Assembly: GCA_944548615.1 (NCBI GenBank)
Contig: OX155967.1
Location: forward strand, 4,747,281-4,811,280
DNA length: 64,000 bases
Reading direction: 5' to 3'
Source of the DNA: Micropterix aruncella
Lineage: Eukaryota > Arthropoda > Insecta > Lepidoptera > Micropterigidae
In this document: in pieces, positions 30,993-41,777 of the stretch
Position numbering within the stretch: position 1 is the first letter of the stretch
Layout of the letters: the number at the start of each line of letters is the position of its first letter
Notes under the pieces: model-generated
Seen by the model: the letters and a program-made list of their open reading frames with translations, nothing else
Database searches by the model: none
What the model was told of the DNA's origin: nothing
Translations under genes and position numbers: made by a program

Positions 30993-31283
30993 GGGCCCGA
31001 TTGCGTTTCTTTGTGAACTAAAACTGAAATTAGTCCAAGCGAACGAGTCCAACGTTAGGACAGAATATGAAACGAACGATCGTCGATAAATATTACCTCT
31101 CGAACTTATACTCGTCCGAATAAATTTAAGCATATTTCGTGCGGTGTAAGATTTGACATTGGTGGGCAGTTTTAATGCGAAAAAGTGACAACCGATCATC
31201 TCACATTCCGCTCTAGCATATTGCCCTGTCTCGTTCACATGGACATTTCCTATTTTAGTTCACGGAGAAACGCAATCGGGCCC
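30993..31283. mobile_element. Foldback MITE family G, copy 2
   Basis: Both ends complete: GGGCCCGATTGCGTTTCTTT and, inverted, GAGAAACGCAATCGGGCCC. Subterminal GTGAACTAAAACTGAAATTA faces CCTATTTTAGTTCAC. Confidence 0.85.
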
Positions 31284-31947
31284 ATTTACTACTTAATTGT
31301 AATTATTTATTATTATATTAGTCTGAATGAGATTGTGTGATAGTTTACAAATATGAATAGAAACCATCGCGTCAAAATATCGAATGCTAGCTAGAACCGA
31401 AAACCATCATTCTCCGAATATTTATATGAACAAGTACCAAAGTTAGTTTGTTTTTTAAACCTAGTTGTTATAGGGAATTCAATATCTGTCACTAGCTGTA
31501 TAATACACATTCCTAAAGACACCTTATATTACCTAAATCACATTTCAACTCTCGTTTCTAAAAAATATAAAATATAATTATTTCTAGGACAATGTTGCCA
31601 TCTATAACTTTCAATAAAATGTTTTGAAAAATCGTAGCAGCTTGGCGATAACTCATAGTGGTTTAGATGGAGAATAACGGAGTGTAGTACGTTGCTCGTT
31701 GGATGACGACGACGAGAACAGTCGTTTACTTCTTGATATTTCTGATATTTCAATATGAACGACAAGGTTTTTCATATTTTGAAACTCCATTATCTCAATA
31801 CATATCCCAAACACATCATATATAGAATGATACCTATATAGAATGACATCATATATACAATGATATCTAAATAAGATATTCATAGGCCAAAACAGCTTTA
31901 TTACGTTAATTTATGAAACCTATGAAATCGAAGACTATTGCGGTTGT
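31284..31947. other. Unassigned AT-rich intron
   Basis: At 31,805-31,870 a short degenerate tandem of CATATATAGAATGATA-like units. Other frames are short and unrecognised. Confidence 0.35.
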
Positions 31948-31959
31948 TTGACATTATAA

Positions 31960-32060
31960 ACAGGATAAAAATGTATTTACCGCGTGAAGTTCGTAGCACC
32001 CGACGTTTCGCCGATGTTGCAACCACCGTTGTCCAGGGTAGACTGCCCCCAACAAAATTC
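31960..32060. repeat. Short repeat R, copy 3
   Basis: CAGGATAAAAATGTATTTAC, CGCGTGAAGTTCGTAGCACC, CGACGTTTCGCCGATGTTGC, matching 5,650-5,745. Confidence 0.6.
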
Positions 32061-32854
32061 ATGCGTTACATTTGTTTTTATCGTATTTATAATATAAACT
32101 ACTTCTACATCTTAAGCCATAATCATTGATTGATTTAAAACGTACAAAATCGACTAATTTTGCAAATGCAAAATTATGTAGGAATTTTGACCGACTTATA
32201 CATATTAATGCCATTTCACTGTCTCGCCAAATACCATGTCTTTGCCATGACCATGACTTGCCGTAATTTTTTATCATTTCAGGGCAATTAAAATTTCTTT
32301 TCAGTTTTTTTCCAGACATTCCGTAGCTCTTAAGAACTTTGTTGAATTAATCGTCTTAGGAATCAGTATTCGTAATGTTGTTCGTTTGTAATTTTGTAAA
32401 TTATAGGGAGTGTTGAAATCTGTGATTTTATTATAAGTTGTAAAAATACACTTTTTTACTATTTAAACCAGTTTTTAATTACGGCGATTTTAATTAATAA
32501 AGGTGAATTCGATTTTTGTCTTGTGTTTTCTTCCCTGCATTCCAAAGTTATGAAAATCGATTGATCCCATTCTATTGCTGCTATTCTGTAAGGCGAAACG
32601 GGCGAAATGTTTTTTCCCTGAAACTTGTGCAATCCAAGTCACAAACAAATATACAAACAGGATTATTTGAAAGCTTTTAGAATTAAGTATCGTTATAAAC
32701 TTTCAAGCGTCTTATTTGTGTATACGTGCTGGTTTGAGAAGCGACGAAAATGAAATTTCCTTGGTTTAAGTTACAGAATAGGAGCAATTGAGTCCCTTTG
32801 TGTTTCTTCGACAGTTCAAAATATTTGTTTGTGAAATAAAATACTAAATTAATT
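32061..32854. other. Unassigned intron
   Basis: No recognised repeat; an 86-codon minus frame (32,059-32,319) has no recognisable motif. Confidence 0.35.
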
Positions 32855-33190
32855 TAATTCGTAATTCACAATCTACAGTAAAATAAACAACATGTACAAG
32901 GTGGCGCAAAATTAATCAATTTTTGCAAATGGTGTCGTACGTCAATCATATTTGACATTTGTGAGTTAGACAGCTGCAGTATACAGACAAGCAATGGAGC
33001 GCTATACTCCGCAAGAGCGTGGAATATAACTCAAAATATATATTTTTTATTTAGTAAAAAAATTATGCAAAAACAAAACTGGATGATTAATTATGCGCTA
33101 CCTTGTACAATTAAAATGACAGTTATCCATGGCATCCAGTAACAAGAAAGTGATATAATACATACCAAAAACTGCTGCCAGTGATTATAT
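32855..33190 (+). repeat. Repeat W copy 1, carrying a mariner-like MITE
   Basis: AATTCGTAATTCACAATCTA, CAGTAAAATAAACAACATG, then after the MITE CAATTAAAATGAC..GCTGCCAGTGATTATATTTT. The same sequence without the insertion lies at 45,035-45,170. Confidence 0.7.
32899..33112 (+). mobile_element. Tc1/mariner-type MITE
   Basis: Inverted ends TACAAGGTGGCGCAAAATTA and TAATTATGCGCTACCTTGTA with a TA duplication. The related uninterrupted sequence at 45.08 kb (AACACGTTCAATTAAA) shows the empty site. Inside, an ATG opens MERYTPQERG then stop, resembling the N-terminus of some IS630-type transposases, so it is an internally deleted derivative. Confidence 0.8.
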
Positions 33191-33416
33191 TTTATTGTCA
33201 TTGAACTGTGCTATAGCTTGTTCTAAGGTGGACATTTAAATTGTTATAAATATGTATATGAACCAATATAAAAACTAAGTAAAAAAAAAGAAAATTTGAA
33301 AGAATGTATACACTAATAGTTATTATTAATCGTTATTACCCTTCAATCAAAGTAAAATTGATAAGATTTAATGGTCATAATTATATTAAATAAATAAATG
33401 AAATGCAATAAAATAA
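33191..33416. other. Unassigned AT-rich intron
   Basis: No element recognised. Confidence 0.35.
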
Positions 33417-34290
33417 AAACGGAGCTGCCATGCAATTGACCGTAAAGGTCGGGCTTATCGGGGCCCATCTGGGGGGTGATCGGTGGATTCCGGACTAACG
33501 ACCGGCTGTGGTAGATTTAGGACAGATAGATGTCTTGCCACATGTGAGCGTACACCTTACCACCCATTCACTCCCCCTTTGATGCCATAGAATTTTATAT
33601 GCTTATTTTCCTGGAGAGACCAAGAACCTAACCTAACCTTCCGGAAGCCAGTCATTCCACACAAAATTTTCAAAGCTCTCGAAAATTTGTTTGTAAAAGG
33701 TGTGTGCAAGCATACTAATTAATATATACCTGTGGCTTATTCAATGGCAGGCTACAATGACAGGCTTTTACCGCAGTGGAGGGAGGAATAGAGCGGATAA
33801 TTGCATAAATACGGATATAATACGGATAATACGAAAAACGCCCATGAGGTATACGCAAAAGAGGTGAAACAGAGACTTGGCTGGCAGGCAGTGAAGCCGT
33901 TCCGGGTGACGGCATTTGCGAGATCATGGTATTTATTTAGTTTGTACTTGTACTCATTTGGGATATTTGATCCCAATGGAACAGTTTGTTCTACAATTAT
34001 TAACCCTTCAGGCCTCGGGCCCTCAGCCGATTGACAAGTTGCTGTGCCAAAAAAAATTAGTAAAAATTAGTAAAAAAAATGAATTACAACACTGTCTCAT
34101 CAAAACATTAATTACTACCAAACCACTATACCCATAATTAAAATGAAACATATTAACATAATAAAACATAACAAAATAAAACAAATTAAATTAAAATAAA
34201 ATTAAAACGGGGGCTGTCACGCTGAATCGTGTTGTGGCCGATATCGGCCAATCGGGGCCTGAGGGGTTAAGGCCATCTTCCGAGACGGAA
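33417..34290 (-). mobile_element. RLE-type LINE 3' end, copy d, with two nested TTAA elements
   Basis: LINE segments are 33,417-33,633 (tail with CACATGTGAGCGTACACCTT), 33,843-34,003 (GTGAAGCCGTTCCGGGTGAC to GTTCTACAATTA) and 34,267-34,290 (GGCCATCTTCCGAGACGG). The intervening pieces are a partial copy of the 30.7-kb TTAA MITE (33,634-33,842) and the family-T TTAA MITE. The coding part is decayed, with a deletion of the VEVGARG-encoding block. Confidence 0.8.
34004..34266 (+). mobile_element. piggyBac-type TTAA MITE (family T), copy 2, complete
   Basis: TTAA at 34,000-34,003 and 34,267-34,270. Inverted ends CCCTTCAGGCCTCGGGCCCT and, from the other side, CCCCTCAGGCCCCGATTGGC. 263 bp, AT-rich centre with AAACATTAATTACTACC. 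Inserted in RLE LINE copy d. Confidence 0.88.
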
Positions 34291-34768
34291 AGTTAGAACA
34301 AAATGCAAACGGATTTTATTTTATAGATGTACAAATAGATATTATGCAAATAATGATAATTTTTAAAAAATAGACTAAATCATACCAAATTATAAAAATT
34401 AGTAAATAAAATAAAAATGAGATTTAAATGAGTACATATAGAAGTATTACAAAAATATTTGCATTTCTAAAAATTATAACATAAATCTATAATGTCATGA
34501 AAACATAAATAATATAATATTGTATAAATATTGATATTTTTATTAATTTTAATATAATTACCGTTACATACATACCAATTCAGACATTTACACTCACTGC
34601 TCTAGCTGTAGTAATCCTCCCTTCATCAACCAGGACGTAACAGACTTTTTAATTGTCTTAGTTGTGTTGATAGTTTTTAGATTGATTCAGGGAGGTGATT
34701 TTAAATCCTAGGAACAATGAATTAGTGGCACTGCTCATGTAGACCGAGAGATGAGGGTAAAAAAGTTA
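34291..34768. other. Unassigned AT-rich intron
   Basis: No element recognised. Confidence 0.35.
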
Positions 34769-34772
34769 TTTA

Positions 34773-35079
34773 ACCCGTTGAGTATGAGTCAACCAAATCT
34801 GGTCGCGAAACAATTATCCGTTGAGTACGAGTCGACCAAATCTGGTCGCGCGTTTTTTTCACTTCTTTGACGTTCTCATATTTATTCATAATTATCTAAT
34901 TGTTTTACAAAATGATATTTCAATATTCTATATTCGAAATTTCAATGCAATCATTGTGCAGTTGTTCTTTTTATGATTGGTGTAGTAGTTTCGTAGTTAT
35001 AGTACTTTAAGGTCGATGTCGCCGAAAATCCTGCAAAAGAGACAGATGCATCCATGAAAATACCCATTTACTCCAAAGG
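34773..35079. mobile_element. piggyBac-type TTAA MITE related to the 24.35-kb copy
   Basis: TTAA at 34,769-34,772 and 35,080-35,083. Left end CCCGTTGAGTATGAGTCAAC then CAAATCTGGTCGCG, the latter duplicated in tandem. Interior ATATTTATTCATAATTATCT and AGTTATAGTACTTTAAGGTC are shared with 24,790-24,845. The right end CCAAAGG is decayed. Confidence 0.7.
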
Positions 35080-35083
35080 TTAA

Positions 35084-35320
35084 TGGCTAAAATAGTTGAC
35101 AAATTTAATTTTGTATTCTTGAATTTCTCAATACTATAGAAATGCCAGTCTGGCGCTGTCAAAAGACTTCAAGAGATTGCATTTGGCGGAAATATAGTTG
35201 AAAATTGCTGAAAAATTATTGACTATGGCAAACTGAGATTTTTTTAATGGAAAACCTACAGTAATTTCAAGGAGAAAAGTAGTATGCTGAAATTGCAAAA
35301 TTATGTTTTATTATCTGAAT
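35084..35320. other. Unassigned intron
   Basis: No element recognised. Confidence 0.35.
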
Positions 35321-35642
35321 GGGCCCGATTGCGTTGCTTCATGAACTAAAATCAGAATTAGGTCATGCGAGCGAGACTGGTCAATTTGTTACTGTGGAAT
35401 ATGAAATAAATGATTGTCACTTTTCCACCTAAAAAACACCAATCGAACATAAGGCGGCCTAATCTAAGGCTCGACGAAACATTTTCAAACTGATTCAGTT
35501 GATTTTTATGTTCGGCACACAATTTTTGTGCGTTAAAAAATATGATCGTCGTTTTTTTAAGTACATTCCTCTAATGCACTGCTCTGTCTCGTTCGCATGA
35601 ACTATTTTCGATATTGGTTCAAAAAGAAACATAATTGAGCCC
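35321..35642. mobile_element. Foldback MITE family G, copy 3 (older)
   Basis: GGGCCCGATTGCGTTGCTTC, ATGAACTAAAATCAGAATTA on the left; TTGGTTCAAAAAGAAACATA, ATTGAGCCC on the right. Inner arms GCGAGCGAGACTGG and CACTGCTCTGTCTCGTTCGC face each other. Confidence 0.75.
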
Positions 35643-36061
35643 AGTGTCAACCAGCGTTTTGCGGGTTTCGCGAGCTGTGAAGGGCTGATCATCAGAATGT
35701 GATTTAGTCATAAATAATATAAATAATTAATTATTATTTTGTCATAATTAATTATTAATCTAGTGTTAATAAAATAAAATCTTCAGAACAAAGGAAAAAT
35801 GTAATAAACAAAATCAAGTAAATAGTCAGTATAATCAAATCCAGAAGAAAAATTTAAACTATTTGAAATGTCCACTAAAGATCCTTTTAAAGTAATGATT
35901 ATATTCATCTTTGTTTTCCCAAAGTCTTTAATGTCTCAAATTCTGAAACTCTTTCTGGTGGTAATTCTGAAACATTTATTCTCAAAACTCTTGATTCCTA
36001 TTCTCAAAACTCCTTAGTGGCAACATTCAAAATAGTTTGAAGCTAAGATAATAAATAAATA
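35643..36061. other. Unassigned AT-rich intron
   Basis: No element recognised. Confidence 0.35.
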
Positions 36062-36915
36062 CAAACGGAGCTGCCATGGAATTCACCGACCGGAGTCGGG
36101 CCCATCATAATACTATTTTTTTTTACACTTCTGGGGGGTGAGCAGTGGATTCCGGACTTACGAACCGGCTGTGGTAGGTTTAGGACAGCTGTCTTGCCAC
36201 ATGTGAGCGTTCACCTTACCACCCATTCACTCCCCCTTCGAAGCCATAGAATTTGAGATGCGCAAATCGCAGTTTTAGATAATTTTTCTAAGGAAGAGTT
36301 GATTATTTTTCTGGAAAGGCCAAGATCTTTAAAGAGGTAAAATAGAGATTTAGCTGGCAGGCCACGAGCGCCAACTTCCACCGCGTGAAGGTGAACAGTG
36401 AAGCCGTTCCGGGTTACGGCATTTGCAAGATCATGGTATTTATTTAATTTGTACTCGTGGTCTTTTGGGATATTTGATTCCCATGGAACAGTTAATTCTA
36501 CAATAAGAGCCACCTTCCGAGATAGAGAGTAAAGAGTTATATCTGGACGGAGGGCTGTGCATCCGAGACTTTTAGGGAATTTATACTGCTTTGAGACCGA
36601 ATCAACCTCCAGAATCCAATCTGTAGCTTTCTCGATTATTGAGAAAGGTTTTGTAGTTAAATGTTTTTTGCCTTTAGAGCCATCCCGCACAAACTGTATT
36701 GGGGGTTTGGAGGATACTGTCAAACCCTTGTTGGCACGAGCCACTGAGAGACTAATTACCTCGCGAATAACAGCGAGAACTTTGTCATGGCGGTAAGTGT
36801 ACCGTCCTTGATCTAAGGCCACCTTGCAGCCAGCTAGAATGTGTCTAGCTGTGCAAGGGGTATTGCTACAGAGGGGACAAGAACTATCCTCGGCAAAGCT
36901 CCAACGAGCGAGGTA
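36062..36915 (-). mobile_element. RLE-type LINE 3' end, young copy (b)
   Basis: 854 bp nearly identical to the 3' end of the LINE at 61.94-64 kb, including the non-coding tail (AAACGGAGCTGCCATGG). Cut at AACGAGCGAGGT on its 5' side, so a typical 5'-truncated insertion. The minus frame 36,211-36,822 (203 codons) is open and differs from the 62-kb copy at only a handful of residues (for example FPKS for FPES, WVVR for WVAR at the end). It spans the post-RT zinc knuckle region and the endonuclease core RPDITLYSLSRK..IVELTVPWE. Confidence 0.92.
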
Positions 36916-37029
36916 TTGGTATCAAGTTATACGTACTTTTGTTAGCAGTAATTTTCAGATCAAAGACTATAGTGGTTGTTAGACGTTATTATCAGAGGTC
37001 ATGTCATGTCCCCTTAATTAGAGTTCACG

Positions 37030-37740
37030 TCCCATTTGTAGCAACACCACTTGCACATTTAGACATTCTAGCTGGCCACAAAGTAGCCTTAGATCAAGGA
37101 CACTAGACATACCGCAACGACAAAGACCTTGCTGTTATTCGCAAGGTAATTAGCCTCTCAATGGCTCGTGCAAACAAGGGTCTGACACTACCCACCATAC
37201 TCCCAATATAGTCTGTGCTACACAAACAGTCTGTGCTACTACAAAACCTCCCTAATTATCAAGAAAGCTCAGATTGGATTCTGGAGGTCGATTGGTCTCT
37301 AAGCAGTATCGATTCCCTGAAAGTCTAGTATGCACAGCCCTCTATCCAGATATAAGTCTACTCCCTATCTCTGAAGATGGCCCTTATTGTAGAATTAAGT
37401 TGTTTCATTTACAAATTAAATAAATACCACGATCTTGCAAATGCCTGCACCCGGAACGGCTTCACTGTTCACCTTCACGCGGTGGAAGTTCGTGGTCGTT
37501 GCCTGCCAGCCAAATCTCTGTTGCATCTCTTTAAAGATCTTGGTCGCTCCATGTAGAATAGTCAACTGCTCCTAGAAAAAATATCTAAAACTTTAATTTT
37601 TGCATCTCATATCCTATGGCTTCAAAGGGGAGTGAATGGGTGATAAGGTAGACGCTGACATGTTGCAAGACAGCTGTCCTAAACCTACCACAGCCAGTCG
37701 TTAGTCCGAAGTCCACTGCTCACCCCCAGAAGTATAATAA
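37030..37740 (+). mobile_element. RLE-type LINE 3' end, old copy (e)
   Basis: Plus-oriented and degraded. TCTAGCTGGCCACAAAGTAG and CCTTAGATCAAGGAC match the knuckle end of copy a. TCACTGTTCACCTTCACGCG and GTGGAAGTTCGTGGTCGTTG match the HLHAVEVGARG block. GGGGAGTGAATGGGTGATAA is the stop region, followed by the non-coding tail to CACCCCCAGAAGTATAATA. Many indels. Confidence 0.8.
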
Positions 37741-38413
37741 TTTTTAGCTAATAGGCAGTAAAGCTATTACGATGTACCCGGGCTCTTTGTATATTTTTAT
37801 TGTATATTTGTATATTTTCGTATATATTCGTATACATTATTTACACATATTCGTATACATCTTATATATTCGTATACATACTTAATATTCTTTAATATTT
37901 GCAAATTCAACATCAGACCAAATCTTCGAGGTCACATGCAAAAAACTAAAATGTGCAAAATTTTAATCTAATTAAAAAATATGGAGTATTTTTACACTGT
38001 GGGTTGTTGATAGGTATGTTTGTCTGTGTTATCACACCTTCACAAATTTACTGCATTTATAAAATTAAATGTTCCAATGGGAAGGACTTTTAATCTGAAG
38101 AGTGCGCTGAGAAGAGGCTAGTTTTTTTTTATAACACCGACGCATCTGTATGTCTTTTTTAGCAACCTATTCGGTATGCTTTGGCACAACGTTCATGTTA
38201 TTATAAATATGAACACTTACTCTTAAGGATTTTTTTACTCCTAGTAAGAGGCTGTCTTCCTGTCTATTAAAATCCAAATGGCAAAATCTCCTGAATTGAC
38301 GAATGTACCGAGTATAATTACACAAAATAATTGAAATTTAATTTCAAATTTTGAATTCAACAAATAAAACTTGAAACTGATTCAATATACGGACGATTCC
38401 ATTGATTAGGTGA
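37741..38413. other. Intron with an AT tandem region
   Basis: 37,790-37,885 is an irregular tandem array of GTATATT(C/T)GTATA-like units. The rest is unassigned. Confidence 0.4.
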
Positions 38414-38985
38414 TAGTATGACTGGATGCCAGAGATGCTGAAATTTCATTTAATTGCTTTTCAGCGTATACTTTCAGACCCAGTAACCTCGGTTGTTGGG
38501 TATTCTAGTCGGCTGCAAAGTGGCCTTAGATCAAGGACGGTACATTTACCGCCACGACAAAGTCCTTGCTGTTATTCGCAAGGTAAGTAGCCTCTCAGCG
38601 GCTCGTGCCAACAAGGGTTTGAGAGTACCCTCCAAACCTCCAATACAGTTTGTGGGTATGGCTCTAAAGGCAAGAAACATTTCACTACAAAACCTATCTC
38701 AATAATCAAGGAAGCTTCAGATTAAATTCTGAAAGTCGATTCATTCTCTAGGCAGTATCAATTCCCTAAAAGTCTCAGATGTATAGTTCTCCGTCCAGAT
38801 AAAAGTCTTTACTCCCTATCTCTGAAGATGCAGAATTAACTGTTCCATGGCAATCAAATAAAACCACAAGTATAAATTAATAAATACCATGATCCCGCAA
38901 ATGCTGTCACCCAGAACAGCTTCACTGTTTACCTTCGCGCGTGATAGTTTGACCTCTTAAAGATCTTGGTCTCACTAGAAAATCT
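38414..38985 (+). mobile_element. RLE-type LINE fragment, old copy (f)
   Basis: TATGACTGGATGCCAGAGAT, GCTGAAATTTCATTTAATTG and CAGACCCAGTAACCTCG match sense sequence of the 62-kb LINE just before the zinc knuckle. A small deletion removes the knuckle itself (to TTCTAGTCGGCTGCAAAGTG), then coding remnants continue to AAAGATCTTGGTCTCAC. Confidence 0.8.
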
Positions 38986-38988
38986 CTC

Positions 38989-39800
38989 ATGTCCCCTCTG
39001 TAGCACTAGGTAGCACAGATAGACATAATTTAGCTGGCTGCAAGTCGGCCTTAGATCAAGTCCTTGTTACTTGCGAGATAATTAGCCTCTCAGTGGCTCG
39101 TTCCAACAAGGGTTTGACTGTATCCTCCAAACCCCCAATACAGTTCGTGCAGGGTGGTTCAAAAGTCAAGAAACATTTCACTCCAGATCCTTTCCCAATA
39201 ACCGGGAAAGCTTCAGACAGGATTCTGAAAGTCTTTTCGGTCTCGTAAGCAGTGTTATATTCATGAAAGTCTCGGATGCACAGCCCTCTGTCCAAATATA
39301 ACTCTTTACTCCCTCTCTCTGAAGATAGTTATTATTATTTTTATTTTATTTTTATTTTTATTTATATTTATTTTTATTTTATTAACACGATTATTTATTT
39401 TTGTGTTTTATTTCCTATTGTGATCATTAGTTACTGATTATTAGTTATAATTAGTAATGGTGACGGGAATATTATATATTTCTTTTCCTTTTTATTTTAT
39501 TTTATTTTTTTATTTTTTTATTATTCATTGCCGAATATATGTGATATAAAAACTAGAGAGCTAGCTGCCCTGGAACAAGTCCTGGCACTTAGTTGGGCAG
39601 CAGCAGTACTTAAATGCTAATGCTCATATCGGCCGTGTTTAATTTTAATTTTAATTATATATATTTTTTTTATTGATATGATTATTAGTGATACTTATGC
39701 ACTGTTAATGAATTGTTAAATTAATTAAATAAATAAAAAATAGTGCAACGCTTATTGTAGAATTAATAGTTCCATTGGAATCAAATGTACTCAAAACGAC
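38989..39800 (+). mobile_element. RLE-type LINE fragment, old copy (g), split by insertion S
   Basis: ATGTCCCCTCTGTAGCACTA, AGCTGGCTGCAAGTCGGCCT, then CCCAATACAGTTCGTGCAGG, ending CTCTCTCTGAAGATA (39,327) and resuming CTTATTGTAGAATTAATAGT (39,751). It directly follows copy f in the same orientation. Heavily mutated. Confidence 0.75.
39328..39750 (+). repeat. Short interspersed insertion S, copy 2
   Basis: Splits RLE LINE copy g. The conserved core is 39,557-39,645 (GAGCTAGCTGCCCTGGAACA, AGTCCTGGCACTTAGTTGGG, CAGCAGCAG, ATGCTCATATCGGCCGTG), inverted relative to copy 1 at 28.4-28.57 kb. Its left side is a long (ATTTTT)n-type stretch. Confidence 0.7.
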
Positions 39801-39811
39801 GAATACATTAA

Positions 39812-40180
39812 ATGGTGTCAGTTGCTGAGGCGAACCCACCACATCATGCCATTCTGTCTCCCATGGTGGGAACGCCGACTTTATGGACAACACAATCCAC
39901 CATCAAACAACGCCAACAAACAACCCGTAAGAGCCCAACGCCTTACCGCGAGGCACTGGGAAGTGCCATCCAGCAGGCCTCACGCCATTACTACCAGTTT
40001 TGGACGAACTTCTCCAGTCTGGTCACAGATTTGAGGCCACTTGCAAGGCCTCTATCTGACGTTAGCCGTAATTCATAAATCAAATTTATCGCAGATCCAG
40101 GGCAGCCTTTGCCCGTCAAGCTCACGGGATCGGGTGGCCAATGGATCTTTTCTAAGGATTGGTGATGCCAGGTCAACAAC
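39812..40180 (-). mobile_element. Repeat X copy 5a, inverted half
   Basis: CCAACGCCTTACCGCGAGGC, AGTTTTGGACGAACTTCTCC and GATCGGGTGGCCAATGGATC are minus-strand X sequence (variant subfamily of 13.7 and 55.8 kb). It meets a plus-strand half at the centre GCCAGGTCAAC/TAGTTGACCTG. Confidence 0.6.
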
Positions 40181-40630
40181 AACAACGAAATCTGTCTAGT
40201 TGACCTGTTGTCAACCACTCTTGAAACAACTATAGCTACCTGATCCTGAATTCAGAGCCAGGCAAAAGTTGCCATAGGTCCGCGATAGATTTAAACTGAA
40301 TCACCGCTGAATTTACGACAGGTAGAGGGGGCATAAGCAATTTTGGTCCCATAACTAGTCGAGAGGACGGAGGTATCCTGAAGATTAATTCCAGACATTG
40401 ATATCCTGCCAAAACTGGGAGCCAGTGGTGAGGTGGCCCACTGGGTCACTCTTCTAGTGACTCTCCGTAAGGCGTTGGAATCTGGTGGGTTCGTCGCTTT
40501 CCTGGACGGTAGGTTTGTACCGTCTCAAAATCTACACTCACCTCACGGCAGACAGAACAATTACATATCGTTAAAAGTTCCTGAGGTGACGGGTTCGTCC
40601 GTTGTAGTTGATAACTCAAGTTGTGCCCGA
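40181..40630 (+). mobile_element. Repeat X copy 5b, plus half
   Basis: GTTGACCTGTTGTCAACCAC, then CTCCGTAAGGCGTTGGAATC, ATCGTTAAAAGTTCCTGAGG and TGACGGGTTCGTCCGTTGTA, the standard X 3' end, then GATAACTCAAG. With copy 5a it makes an imperfect palindrome of about 0.8 kb. Confidence 0.65.
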
Positions 40631-41227
40631 TGTGTCTACTTTGTCTGCCTTACGCCAGTCTGTTACGTGTTGTGTAATTCTGTGTGTTTGCAGTGCTCTT
40701 CTAATAGTGTGCATGTACTAATGTAGTGTATAATACAGTATTACATACATATACAATAGAACATAGATTCTCTCATTTAAATGCATCATTATTAGTGATA
40801 TCCAGTAATCCAGTGTTTTCAGTAATCTGGTAGTGCTCTGGTCCGAGAGACCACTGTAGAGACCAATTACGAGACCACTGTATATTATGTATATAAAAGT
40901 AGATGTATATTATGTATAGAAACGAGACCACTGTATATAAAAGTAAGTATATAGACTTCTAGTAAGTAAGTAAACACACAAACAAACTTTCCTGGTTTTT
41001 AAATTGTTGTTTTAAATAATATTTTTTTAGTTTCATCATATTTGTATTGTTTTAGGATTCATTCATCAGAAGAAACTGCATACTTACTGAGGGCAGTGCT
41101 ACTACAACATCAAGTCAATGGATTTCAATCATATATATTATGACATTGCCTTTAGAAATAACAATTGTTGCTCTAGGAGTCCAGCAGATATCATCGTACA
41201 GCAAGTACCGCTTGAGATTCTTTTGAA
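40631..41227. other. Intron with a short tandem region
   Basis: At 40,847-40,960 the unit GAGACCACTGTATATTATGT..ATAAAAGTA is repeated about three times imperfectly. The rest is unassigned. Confidence 0.4.
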
Positions 41228-41541
41228 ATGCAACTGAGTATTGGCTTATTTGAAAGGAGTACGGCTTGTAGTTTGGCTTACTTCAAAAGAATAGATTTAA
41301 ACGAGAGAAGGAAACGAGACCTAATCCTAGAAAAATCATCCAAATGGTTAAATAAAGACCATAACACTGAAGATCCTACCCATTACTTCATTCAGCCCTA
41401 GACATTGATAGAGAAGAGAAACAGAATGTTGAATATACAACTCTGATGAATTTCCGGTTTTCAGTGGACGAGAAGAGTGTTGCATCAACTCCACCCAGGA
41501 GTCGGAGCCAGAAGAAGAAAACCACAAAACAAAACGCCTAA
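41228..41541 (+). pseudogene. Coding-like segment of unknown origin
   Basis: An ATG at 41,228 opens 57 codons: MQLSIGLFERSTACSLAYFK, then RIDLNERRKRDLILEKSSKW and NTEDPTHYFIQP-stop. The next forward frame, open from about 41,363, continues with similar composition: LDIDREEKQNVEYTTLMNF, VDEKSVASTPPRSRSQKKKT, KQNA-stop (41,539-41,541). A charged, Ser/Pro/Lys-rich C-terminus followed by a stop, split by a frame change near 41,390, suggests a decayed retrocopy or a gene fragment. I do not recognise the protein. It is not in phase with the anillin exons. CCGGTTTTCAG at 41,457-41,467 looks like a splice acceptor but may be chance. Confidence 0.35.
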
Positions 41542-41567
41542 TTTAAATGCATACATTGAATTTTCCC

Positions 41568-41774
41568 AAGGAACACTGCGTCAAATACGTGCTTTATACA
41601 TTTCAGAGGGTGTAAATATTTAAAAAAGGCTGTGTGTTTTTCAACTTAGTGCCTTATAAGCAATTAGTTATGTAGAAATATACACCTTCCACTTTCAGCC
41701 TCCAACACCTCTTCGGGATTCAGCTTTAAACCCTCTGAAATTCGTCAAGTACATTTCTTGACACAGCGTTCCTT
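41568..41774. mobile_element. Small foldback MITE
   Basis: Inverted ends AAGGAACACTGCGTCAA and TTGACACAGCGTTCCTT; inner arms CGTGCTTTATACATTTCAGA and CCCTCTGAAATTCGTCAAGT. 207 bp. Superfamily not determined. Confidence 0.7.
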
Positions 41775-41777
41775 AGT

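Noticed and set aside
36211..36822. 203-codon minus frame as a host gene
   Set aside because: It is a 5'-truncated copy of the LINE ORF at 62-64 kb, with the same 3' UTR.
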